A stretch of 64,000 bases of DNA from Phocaeicola sartorii JCM 17136 = DSM 21941 (lineage in GTDB: Bacteria; Bacteroidota; Bacteroidia; Bacteroidales; Bacteroidaceae). Position numbers and translations under genes: made by a program. The stretch is from NCBI RefSeq assembly GCF_000614185.1, contig NZ_BAKM01000001.1:213736-277735 (forward strand), written 5' to 3'. The notes beneath the pieces were generated by a model. That model saw nothing but the letters and a program-made list of their open reading frames with translations. It searched no databases and was not told the DNA's origin. Positions within the stretch are counted from its first letter, which is position 1. Every line of letters starts with the position of its first letter. Below are positions 28,346 to 37,385 of this stretch, in pieces.

Positions 28346-30148
28346 TTAATCTTCAGAGAAATCAACCAATACCTGCCGGTACGAATTAAAGATCTTCGAC
28401 TTGGAAACAAATCCTTTGTATTTTCCTTCTTCATCAATCACAGGTAGATTCCAAGCCTTTGTATCATCAAACTTCTTCATCACTTCTTCCATAGAATCAG
28501 CAACATTGATCCGTGCCGGAGGAGAAATCATAAATTTTTCCACCTTGAAACGATGATATAGCTCCTGACGGAACATGATGTTACGGATATCATCCAGCAC
28601 CACAATGCCCAAAAGCTCTCCATTGACATCCACCACCGGAAATAAATTACGTTTGGCCTGCGAAATGACTTTAACCATCTCGCCTAAATCCATATCAGGC
28701 CGCACTTTGTCAAAATCAGTCTCCACCACACTGTCAATATTCATCAAAGTCAGTACGGCCTTGTCTTTATGATGCGTTATCAATTCACCTTTCTTAGCCA
28801 AACGCATTGAATAAATACTATGTGGCTCGAATATCATAATGGTGAGATAAGAACTGACAGATACCATCATCAACGGAAGGAACAGGTCATACCCGCCGGT
28901 CAGTTCCGCAATCAGAAAAATCCCCGTCAGCGGAGCATGCATCACTCCCGACATCAATCCCGCCATGCCCAGCAAAGCAAAATTTTTCTCCGGAATATAA
29001 GGACCTATATGCAATTCATTACAAAAATGAGCAAAGATGAACCCGGTGATACATCCCAGAAACAAACTGGGAGCAAAGATACCACCACAGCCACCGCCAC
29101 CGTTCGTCGCACTGGAGGCGAAGACCTTGAAAAGTACGATCATGGCCAGATAGACGAGCAGCAAATTGTCAAACCCATAAAAGATGGAATTGTTCATCAC
29201 CGTATTCCAATCCTGATTGGTCACGCCGTTCAGCAATAAATTAATGGTATCATATCCTTCACCATACAATGGAGGAAAAAGGAATATCAAGATACTCAGC
29301 ATCACACCACCTATAGCCAGCTTGACATACGGGCTCTCATAGCGACGGAATATATTCTCCACCGCATTCATGGCCCGTGTGAAATACAAGGAAACCAATC
29401 CGCACGCAATACCCAACAGGATCGCCGAAGGAATGCGCTCCATCAAGAACGGTTCATCCATGTGGAACTTGAACATGGCATCGGGACCGGTCAGAATATA
29501 AGAGACCGTAGCCGCCGTGACACAGGAGACAAGAAGAGGCAGCAATGACGCCATCGTCAAATCAATCATCAAGACTTCCAGCGTAAACACCAAACCTGCA
29601 ATGGGAGCCTTGAAAATACCCGCCACCGCACCTGCCGCACCACATCCCACCAACAGCATCAAGGTCTTATGTTCCATCTTGAACACACTGCCCAGATTAG
29701 AGCCGATAGCCGAACCGGTGAGCACAATCGGAGCCTCCGCTCCTACCGAACCACCGAAACCGATCGTTATGGCACTGGCTATCACAGACGACCATGTGTT
29801 ATGCCGCTTGATACGGCTTTGCCGACGGGATATGGCATATAATATCTTCGTCACCCCATGACTGATGTCATCTTTCACCACATAACGGATGAACAATCCG
29901 GTCAGAAAGATACCAATAACGGGATACACCAAATACAACCAGTTGACCCCTGTAGAATCAAAGTTTTCTGTCAGAAACTCTTTGATCCATTCCACCAGGA
30001 ACTTCAAGAACCACGCGGCCAATGCCGTAAAAATACCGGCAAGAAAGCTTAATATAAGAATAAACTGCTTCTCTTTTATCTTCTTTTCGCGCCATAAGAT
30101 AAAGCGCTGCAACCAACTTTTCTTATTTTCGTCTATAATTGCATCCAT
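28346..30148 (-). CDS. ClC-family chloride channel/antiporter with C-terminal CBS pair
   Basis: 600 residues. About ten to twelve membrane helices (residues 25-430) carry the ClC selectivity motifs GFGGSVGAEAPIVLTG, with the gating-type Glu in GAEAP, and GGIFAPSLFLG. Two CBS domains fill residues 450-600 (MNIDSVVETDFDKV, LFPVVDVNGELLGIVVLDD, NLPVIDEEGKYKGFV) and usually sense adenine nucleotides. An inner-membrane protein moving chloride, with or without proton exchange. It lies between tsaC and fmt with gaps of 8 and 13 bp. Confidence 0.94.
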   Translation of the reverse strand: MDAIIDENKKSWLQRFILWREKKIKEKQFILILSFLAGIFTALAAWFLKFLVEWIKEFLTENFDSTGVNWLYLVYPVIGIFLTGLFIRYVVKDDISHGVTKILYAISRRQSRIKRHNTWSSVIASAITIGFGGSVGAEAPIVLTGSAIGSNLGSVFKMEHKTLMLLVGCGAAGAVAGIFKAPIAGLVFTLEVLMIDLTMASLLPLLVSCVTAATVSYILTGPDAMFKFHMDEPFLMERIPSAILLGIACGLVSLYFTRAMNAVENIFRRYESPYVKLAIGGVMLSILIFLFPPLYGEGYDTINLLLNGVTNQDWNTVMNNSIFYGFDNLLLVYLAMIVLFKVFASSATNGGGGCGGIFAPSLFLGCITGFIFAHFCNELHIGPYIPEKNFALLGMAGLMSGVMHAPLTGIFLIAELTGGYDLFLPLMMVSVSSYLTIMIFEPHSIYSMRLAKKGELITHHKDKAVLTLMNIDSVVETDFDKVRPDMDLGEMVKVISQAKRNLFPVVDVNGELLGIVVLDDIRNIMFRQELYHRFKVEKFMISPPARINVADSMEEVMKKFDDTKAWNLPVIDEEGKYKGFVSKSKIFNSYRQVLVDFSED

Positions 30149-30156
30149 TCTTTTCT

Positions 30157-30732
30157 TTACTCTCTAATAATCTTTACTTCCCCCCCTTTACCCAGTTTAA
30201 TGATGCTGGATGGCTTAGGGTGTCCCACTTCGTTTTGTCTATATTCCACAATATAATCCACCGCTTGTTTCACTTCCTCAGTGATCTCGCCGAAGTTGGC
30301 AGGTGAAGGCTGGCCGCTTATGTTGGCAGAAGTAGAAACGATAGCCTTGCGAAAACGGAAACATAATTGTTTGGAGAATTCCTCGGCCGTGACACGAATG
30401 CCCACACTACCGTCTTCGGCCAGCAAGTTCTCAGCCAGATTACGTGCCCCTTCATAAATAATAGTCAATGGCTTTGTAGTAAATTCTATCAAATCCCAAG
30501 CTACAGCCGGAACGTCGCTCACATAAAAATCCACTTTCACATCACTGTCCACCAATACCAGCATAGCTTTACTGTCAACACGCTTCTTTATATCATAAAC
30601 CCGCCTCACCGCCTCCGGGTTAGTGGCATCACAACCTATTCCCCAAATCGTATCAGTAGGATAAAGAATCACTCCCCCCTTCTGCATCACCTCGCAGGCT
30701 TTCTTCAAGTCCTCTCTAAAATCTTCGTTCAT
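30157..30732 (-). CDS. L-threonylcarbamoyladenylate synthase (TsaC/Sua5/YwlC family)
   Basis: 191 residues. It makes threonylcarbamoyl-AMP for the t6A modification of ANN-decoding tRNAs. Typical blocks: GGVILYPTDTIWGIGCDA, KKRVDSKAMLVLV, VGIRV and the nucleotide-binding STSANISGQPSP. The short form lacks the Sua5 C-terminal domain. First gene of the tsaC-clc-fmt operon, with a promoter box 37 bp upstream. Confidence 0.95.
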   Translation of the reverse strand: MNEDFREDLKKACEVMQKGGVILYPTDTIWGIGCDATNPEAVRRVYDIKKRVDSKAMLVLVDSDVKVDFYVSDVPAVAWDLIEFTTKPLTIIYEGARNLAENLLAEDGSVGIRVTAEEFSKQLCFRFRKAIVSTSANISGQPSPANFGEITEEVKQAVDYIVEYRQNEVGHPKPSSIIKLGKGGEVKIIRE

Positions 30733-30769
30733 ATCGTTTTTATTAGTTGGCTCTCACTTTAACAAATTG

Positions 30770-30777
30770 CAAATGTA
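30770..30777 (-). promoter_or_regulatory. -7 promoter box for the tsaC-clc-fmt operon
   Basis: Minus-strand TACATTTG fits TAnnTTTG. Confidence 0.6.
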
Positions 30778-30855
30778 GCAAATCCTCTTGATAATGACGA
30801 GTTAAACCCGAAAAAAAGATGCCTCTCCAATATTCTCTGTTACAGACAATATAAA

Positions 30856-30892
30856 AAAAAGTACTATTCCTCAAACAGGAACAGCACTTTTT
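30856..30892 (-). terminator. Terminator of the GH95-SusCD-GH43 operon
   Basis: Imperfect 16-bp stem (AAAAAGTACTATTCCT / AGGAACAGCACTTTTT) with a 5-base loop and a U-rich tail on the minus strand, 77 bp after the GH43 stop. Confidence 0.75.
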
Positions 30893-30969
30893 CCATTTTA
30901 GCTAGACAGACTTCATATAAGTGGCCATAATAATCTAGTTATTCCTGCAATATTTTCCTCCGACCTCTT

Positions 30970-32637
30970 TTATTTGTCTATCCTGAACCAATCCACATCA
31001 GTCCAACCGCCATCATTCGTTTGAATAGACGGACGAGTACAAAACAAACCCGTTTTAGCACCAATCCATCTACCTTCTTTCACTCGGAATGGTATACCTA
31101 ACGCTCTGTAAGTCCTTCCATCCGTGCTATAACTAAATTTACACATCACCACTAAATCATGTCCTCCTTCATTACCTGCATTTTTTCTGTCCTTTGTGGA
31201 AAACGTTTGATTTCAGATAAATTGTATTACCTTCCAAAGGAACAGATGCATTGATTTTTTCCAGACTACCCCTGTCAGCCTCATCACACACAGACTGAGA
31301 CAATACCAGCCCATCTTTAGTATTCTCCACGAACACCCCTGCATAATCCAATCCCATTACAACTAATCCTGTACGCTCACCTGTATATTTCTTAGTGGGT
31401 TTGAAAGTTAATTTAGTTGTCGCTGTAAAATTAGGAGCAGAGATCTTTTGTAACAACAAATTTGGGACATCCCATAAATTCCTATAACTATCTGTAACAG
31501 GATAAGAATAAAGACGTATATATCCATTTTGTCCATTACAAAACATCCATTTTTCGTTGATATTAGCATTCCACTGCCATTGTGGAGACAAAATCTGACT
31601 ATTAAACTCATCACTTTCCTGAGGAGTACAAACAGAATACTTTTTACCAACATCTGGTTTCTTATAGAATAATACCGGTTCTCCGCAACCATCTCCATCT
31701 TTATCTATTCCTATGACAGGCCAGTCATCCACCCATTTCATAGGCTGAAGATGAAGCAAACGGCCATGTGCACCTACATCTTGAAAATGTAAAAACCAGT
31801 CTTCTCCTGTAGTAGTGTCCACCCATGCCCCTTGATGAGGCCCGTTTATCTCAGTTTCTCCTTGAGCCAATACAGTCTTCCACTCATAAGGTCCATAGAT
31901 ATTTTTCGAACGTAACACTACCTGCCACCCGGTAGCCACACCGCCTGCCGGATGGAAAATATAATAATATCCATTACGTTTATAAAATTTGGGTCCTTCA
32001 CAAGTTTCATGAGCTTCATGCCCGTCAAAAATAATACGAGACTGAGTTATGGCCTGAGTTGCCTCAGCATTTAATTCACAAATAGCTATGACACTTTTTA
32101 AACCGGCACGACTACCTGCATAAGCATGTACATGTACACCCGTCCGTCATCATCCCAAAGAGGCGTTGTATCAATGATACCTTTACCTGATTTTACTAAA
32201 ACCGGCTCACTCCAAGGTCCCTCCACTTTTGAGGATTTCACCATATAAACCCCTTGATCGGGATCTCCCCAAAAAATATAGAATTCCCCGTTATGATAGC
32301 GGATACTAGGAGCCCATACACGATTCCCATGCTGTGGAGAATGATCGCTTATGGGAGGTACGGCATAAGGTAATGCCGCACCAATGATACTCCAATTCAC
32401 CAAATCCTTGGAATGTAATATTTGCAAACCGGGTAAACAACCAAAACTCGATGAAGTCAAATAATAATCATCTCCAACCCTACATGCGTCAGGATCAGAA
32501 TAATCCGCATAAAGCACTGGATTTTTATAAGTTCCATCACCTTGGTCTGACACCCATACTTTTGAAACATAGTCCTGAGCAGAAACAAACCCTCCGCTCA
32601 TTCCCAACAAGCAAAAAGCTATAACATATTTCTTCAT
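30970..32637 (-). CDS. GH43-family glycosidase with C-terminal beta-sandwich, two frameshifts
   Basis: Repaired length about 555 residues with a signal peptide (MKKYVIAFCLLGMSGGFVSAQ). Catalytic-domain landmarks: Asp base in YADYSDPDACRVGDDYY, Asp in IDTTPLWDDDG, and Glu acid in HETCEGPKFYK (in the stretch between the open frames). A C-terminal sandwich (DEFNSQILSPQWQWN to WFRIDK) is usual for exo-acting beta-xylosidase/alpha-arabinofuranosidase members. Lesion 1: one C lost at 32131 (restores GRVYMVHAYAGSRAGLKS). Lesion 2: one T gained in the run at 31181-31186 (removal restores KGQKNAGNEGGHDL). Its start overlaps the SusD stop as TAATG, implying coupled translation. Confidence 0.9.
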
Positions 32638-34337
32638 TATTTATAACCCGTATTTTGAGTAAATTCCGTTTTATTTTCAATAGCATCCAAGAATGTCTGA
32701 GGGAATGGACGTACCCAATGATGTTCGTCCACATTTGCAGCATCAGGGTTACACTTTTTTATTCTCTTTACAAACTGTTCTTTACCAAATCGTTTCAAAT
32801 CAAACCAACGCAACTGCTCTCCAGCCAACTCACGCGCACGTTCATCCAGTATAAAATCAATATCTTGTATTTGTGACAATTCAACACGCATTGCATCTTC
32901 ATATCCGGATATAGCACGAGACATACGCAATTTATTCATATAATCCAAGGCATCCGCTCTATTTGCTTTAGCTCCCGCCTCTGCTGCGATAAGATACATT
33001 TCGGCAATACGAATCATAAAGCCGTCACGAGTACTTCTATCTTCATCTTTCGATGCACGAGTAGGATCCGCAAATTTACTTAACTCCAGATATTGTTTCA
33101 GATTCTTTGTCGAACCATCTGCATTATACACATCATTTCTATCAAAAAGCTGATAACGATTTTCTGCCCATTCCCGTTGAGCTTTAGTTGCCTCTCCCTT
33201 AATGATATAAATGGCAGTATCAGTCATTGCGGTATACTTACCTTTTCCCTTTTCATTATTCATGATCCATAAATTACGAAAACTGCCGGCATAACGCTGG
33301 TCTTTCTCCTCATCAAACAAATCCACTAAATAACGAGTTGGCATATATCGGTTAAACGGACGACCATATTCTGCAGTACGTGTCATACCCGGTTGGTCAT
33401 CATACTTCATACAAAATAGTAAATGTGCATTATTCCCTCCGTTTCTGATAACAGCTTTATCATCTAATTCAGAATTATACAATTGATTTGTTGAATAATC
33501 TACATACCATATCACTTCTTTATTAGAGTTTCCATCACTCTTCTTCATGTCCCATATTGAAGCAAAATCTTCAGCCAATTCAAACGGACCATTTTCTATC
33601 ACATCTTTAGCCAAATCGTATGCCTGTCTATACATGTCCACATCATTTTTTTCACTTGCTCTAGTCAATAAAAGTCTGGCTTTTAAAGCTTTCGCAGTCC
33701 AAATGGTAACCCGTCCGCCATCATTTTGCAAAGTTGACAACTTGCTTTTGATAGCCCAATCCAAATCATCAAACATAGATTGGTAGATATCATCTGTAGA
33801 AGTTTTTACAGGGTTCATTACTATACTGGTAGAAGGCTGGTCTGTATAATAAGTATCTCCAAAAGTTTCGGTCAATATCCAATAATAGAATGTACGCAAA
33901 ACCCTAGCTTCCGCCTCACGCTTGTTCAAAGTTGTAGCCAATATCTCATCATTAGATGGATTCGGTACTGTTCTTGCATGAGATATTGCTGTATTACACC
34001 AATTTATCGCAGCATAAAAACGGTCAAAATAAAAAGTACAGGCAGAATTTGTTCCATCCAAAGACTGAGTATATGCCGCCATATTATTATCCACGCATCC
34101 CGACCCTGCTGCAATAATATCAGTTCCAGTCTCACTTAGCCCAATCGCATCCTCTCTTCCTGCCCAAAAACGCAAAGGAGTATAACAAGCATTAACTACA
34201 GCATTCAATCCAGCTTCCGTATCATAATAACCTCCTTCTGAAGTCACATCACTATAGTTCGTTTCATCCAAGAAACTATCACAACCACATCCTAGAGTTA
34301 GCATCAAAGATGCCAATATAAATATATTTTTCTTCAT
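32637..34337 (-). CDS. SusD/RagB-family outer-membrane lipoprotein of the HTCS-regulated locus
   Basis: 566 residues. Signal MKKNIFILASLMLTLGCGC has two adjacent candidate lipidation Cys residues; LTLGC is the better lipobox. SusD signatures: REAEARVLRTFYYWILTETF, the C-terminal DEYRELAGE-like region (FILDERARELAGEQLRWFDL) and WVRPFPQTFLDAIENK. It binds glycan at the surface as the lid of the upstream SusC, 30 bp before it in the operon. Confidence 0.95.
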   Translation of the reverse strand: MKKNIFILASLMLTLGCGCDSFLDETNYSDVTSEGGYYDTEAGLNAVVNACYTPLRFWAGREDAIGLSETGTDIIAAGSGCVDNNMAAYTQSLDGTNSACTFYFDRFYAAINWCNTAISHARTVPNPSNDEILATTLNKREAEARVLRTFYYWILTETFGDTYYTDQPSTSIVMNPVKTSTDDIYQSMFDDLDWAIKSKLSTLQNDGGRVTIWTAKALKARLLLTRASEKNDVDMYRQAYDLAKDVIENGPFELAEDFASIWDMKKSDGNSNKEVIWYVDYSTNQLYNSELDDKAVIRNGGNNAHLLFCMKYDDQPGMTRTAEYGRPFNRYMPTRYLVDLFDEEKDQRYAGSFRNLWIMNNEKGKGKYTAMTDTAIYIIKGEATKAQREWAENRYQLFDRNDVYNADGSTKNLKQYLELSKFADPTRASKDEDRSTRDGFMIRIAEMYLIAAEAGAKANRADALDYMNKLRMSRAISGYEDAMRVELSQIQDIDFILDERARELAGEQLRWFDLKRFGKEQFVKRIKKCNPDAANVDEHHWVRPFPQTFLDAIENKTEFTQNTGYK

Positions 34338-34367
34338 AATTACTTTCGTTTAATATTATACACTCTA

Positions 34368-37331
34368 TCAAAAATCCAAGTTGACACCAAAAACAAGCTG
34401 TTTGGTCATCGGAAATGATATTCCTCCTCCTCGTTCCGGATCATAATTATCAATGCTGCTGAAGGTAAAGAAATTTTTTGCAGTTGCATAGATACGTACA
34501 CGCCCCAAACCTAGACCAGACAATACTTTTGAAGGAACATTATAAGCCAAAGTTATATCCCTCACCTTAACAAACGACCCTTTTTCATATTTCAAAGTTG
34601 AAGAATATCTAGTTTTTCCAAAACCATAAAACCGATTGGGACGTGGGAATTTATTAGTTGGATTTTCCGGAGTCCAGTAATCCACACTAGAACTGTTTTC
34701 CAATCCGTCCGGTTTATATCCCCTGTTAAATTCGTAATCAATCCACTGGCCTAAACGACTATAAATAAAGAAGGAAAATTCAAAGTTATGAATAGTAAAT
34801 GAGTTATTTATACCAAAAGTAACTTTAGGACGTTTACTATAAACCACACGGTCTTCAGGAGTTATTTCACCATTACCATCCGTATCCTGAATCTTAATAT
34901 CTCCAGGTTTCTGCCCATTTTTAGCAGCCTCATCCGCTTCATCCAGTTGCCAGATTCCTATCTTTTTATAGTCATAAAAGACTCTAAACGCTTCACCTAC
35001 AAACCATGAGTTTGCCTCATCTCTCAGTGCTCCTGATGCCAATTCCTTAATCTTCTCTTTATTGTGAGACAGAGTAAAATCTGTAGTCCAAGTAAAATTC
35101 TTCTTTTGAATGTTTACAGAGTTCAGCGCCACGTCAATACCAAAATTTTCTGTTTTACCAATATTCTCCATAACCTCGGCATAACCATTAGTTGATGGAA
35201 TCTTACGATTCATCAATACATTTCTAGTATATGATTTATATACATCTACAGAACCAGAAAGACGGTTATTAAAGAAACCAAAATCCACACCTAAATCAAA
35301 CACAGAAGTTGTTTCCCATGTCAGATTTTTATTCGACATCGTTTTAGGATACAACCCACTAGCCAAATCATTGTTAAACGAATAAGTGGACGAACCTAAA
35401 AGTCCGACAGTCTGATAAGGATCAATAGCCGATTGCCCTGACTCTCCCCAACTCAAACGAAGTTTTAAATTAGACAGTTCGTCAAAACCTTTCAAAAAAC
35501 TTTCTTCATTCATTCTCCAAGCTACCGCCACAGACGGGAAATATCCCCATTTATGTCCATCGGCTAATAATGAAGAACCGTCCGCACGTAATGACGCAGT
35601 AAGAATATAACGATCCATAAACTTATAGTTTACACGGCCGAAGAAAGAAGCTAATTTTTCCTCATTTAAATAGCTGTCAATCATGACTTCTTTGGTATTC
35701 GATGCCAAATTGTGATAGATATTTCCTCCATAGGTCTGTCCTTTACCCGAAGCCAAGGTGTACTCCTTACTTTTATAAATAGTACTTGTACCACCCATTA
35801 TCTGAAAATCATGTTCACCCAAAATTTTAGAATAAGTCAGAACATTTTCCCAAGTTATGCCCGATTCTATAGTATGCTCTTTCAATGATTTACTATCCTT
35901 ACCTTCTCCATCCAAAGAATTTGCAGAACAATAATACCCCCTTCTCTTATTTCTTGCATCCACACCTAAAGTTGTTCTAAAAAGCAAATCTTTTGTGATA
36001 TTCCAATTCACATACAGACTACCGAAAAAACGGGTCGCTTTTGTATTATCTTTTACAGCTCCATCCACGTCATCCACCAACGGATTCGTTTGAGAATTAT
36101 ATCCCGGTGCAGGAAATCTTACCACTTCTCCATTTTCATCATAAGGTTTTGACAAAGGCACAATCTTATTACACATATTCAAAGGATCACGGCGAGTATT
36201 CTGATCTTTGTATGTATAAGTAATATTAGTACCAATCTTCAAGTTTTCCAAGAGTTTATGATCTAATGCCACTCTAGCATTCAACCGTTTATAATTATCA
36301 TTTTTAAAAAGTCCATTTTCGCCTCTATATCCTAAAGAAATAGAATGTTGTGTTTTCTCAGTGCCTCCTGCTATAGACAATTCATAATTCTGATTAAATC
36401 CATTGCTCATCATCAAATCTCTATAATCTGTAGAAACTCCTTCTCTTACATATTCTAATTCCTGGGCTGCTGTAAAGACTTGTTCATCTGGTAAATATTC
36501 ATTAGTTGTTTGGTTACGATATGCCTCACGCTTTAACTGAGCATATTCAGCTCCGTTCATAATAGAGGGATAAGACGAAATCATATTAATGGAAGCAAAA
36601 GCATTCAAAGAAACTTTTGATTTTCCTGCTTTACCTTTTTTAGTTGTAACGATAATAATACCATTAGCACCACGTGTTCCATAAATAGCAGTCGAAGAAG
36701 CATCTTTCAATACCTCAATAGATTCTATATCAGAAGGATTAATATCCAAAGTTGTGCCATAATCTATGCCATCAACTAAAATCAGAGGTGCATTACTAGC
36801 CTTCAAAGATCTTTCTCCACGAATAGTAAAACTCAAATCTGCTCCAGCTTTACCTGAAGAAGCGGTTAAATCCAATCCTGCTACTTTTCCTTGCAAAGCC
36901 TCTAAAGCATTTGTAGTAGGAATAGCAGTAATATCCCGAGATTTTACAGAAGATATTGCACCTGAAAGATCTCTTTTCTTTTGTACACCATAACCTACAA
37001 CAACGACCTCATCCAAAGCTTGAGTGTCCTCTTTCAATGTAATTATGAAAGACGTTTGTTTTCCCACAGAAACAGACTGAGTGAGGTATCCAATGTAAGA
37101 AACAACCAAAACATCTTTTTCCTTTACATCCGGTATGGTAAATTTACCATCCAAATCCGTTATAGAACCATTTCCTGTTCCTTTCACAGAAACATTAACA
37201 CCAATAACCGGTTCTCCCGATACGTCTTTTACTATACCGGAAATCTGACGGGTCTGCGCAAAAGACAGCAGATACAGAACACTGAATATCAAAGATATAC
37301 ATGTTCTTTGAATACATACTTTTTGATTCAT
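34368..37331 (-). CDS. SusC-family TonB-dependent receptor of the HTCS-regulated locus
   Basis: 987 residues, full length. Signal peptide (residues 1-26, ISLIFSVLYLLSFAQ), carboxypeptidase-like domain (ISGIVKDVSGEPVIGVNV), TonB-box-like LDEVVVVGYGVQKKRDLSGA, plug with SIEVLKDASSTAIYGTRGAN, then the barrel ending VFGVNLDF. No STN domain, consistent with regulation by a hybrid two-component system instead of FecR. It lies 54 bp after the GH95 gene and 30 bp before susD. Confidence 0.96.
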   Translation of the reverse strand: MNQKVCIQRTCISLIFSVLYLLSFAQTRQISGIVKDVSGEPVIGVNVSVKGTGNGSITDLDGKFTIPDVKEKDVLVVSYIGYLTQSVSVGKQTSFIITLKEDTQALDEVVVVGYGVQKKRDLSGAISSVKSRDITAIPTTNALEALQGKVAGLDLTASSGKAGADLSFTIRGERSLKASNAPLILVDGIDYGTTLDINPSDIESIEVLKDASSTAIYGTRGANGIIIVTTKKGKAGKSKVSLNAFASINMISSYPSIMNGAEYAQLKREAYRNQTTNEYLPDEQVFTAAQELEYVREGVSTDYRDLMMSNGFNQNYELSIAGGTEKTQHSISLGYRGENGLFKNDNYKRLNARVALDHKLLENLKIGTNITYTYKDQNTRRDPLNMCNKIVPLSKPYDENGEVVRFPAPGYNSQTNPLVDDVDGAVKDNTKATRFFGSLYVNWNITKDLLFRTTLGVDARNKRRGYYCSANSLDGEGKDSKSLKEHTIESGITWENVLTYSKILGEHDFQIMGGTSTIYKSKEYTLASGKGQTYGGNIYHNLASNTKEVMIDSYLNEEKLASFFGRVNYKFMDRYILTASLRADGSSLLADGHKWGYFPSVAVAWRMNEESFLKGFDELSNLKLRLSWGESGQSAIDPYQTVGLLGSSTYSFNNDLASGLYPKTMSNKNLTWETTSVFDLGVDFGFFNNRLSGSVDVYKSYTRNVLMNRKIPSTNGYAEVMENIGKTENFGIDVALNSVNIQKKNFTWTTDFTLSHNKEKIKELASGALRDEANSWFVGEAFRVFYDYKKIGIWQLDEADEAAKNGQKPGDIKIQDTDGNGEITPEDRVVYSKRPKVTFGINNSFTIHNFEFSFFIYSRLGQWIDYEFNRGYKPDGLENSSSVDYWTPENPTNKFPRPNRFYGFGKTRYSSTLKYEKGSFVKVRDITLAYNVPSKVLSGLGLGRVRIYATAKNFFTFSSIDNYDPERGGGISFPMTKQLVFGVNLDF

Positions 37332-37385
37332 AAACTAGTGTTTTTATAATTAGTAAATAAGGTAATTTTTCAACATTTTTTTAAT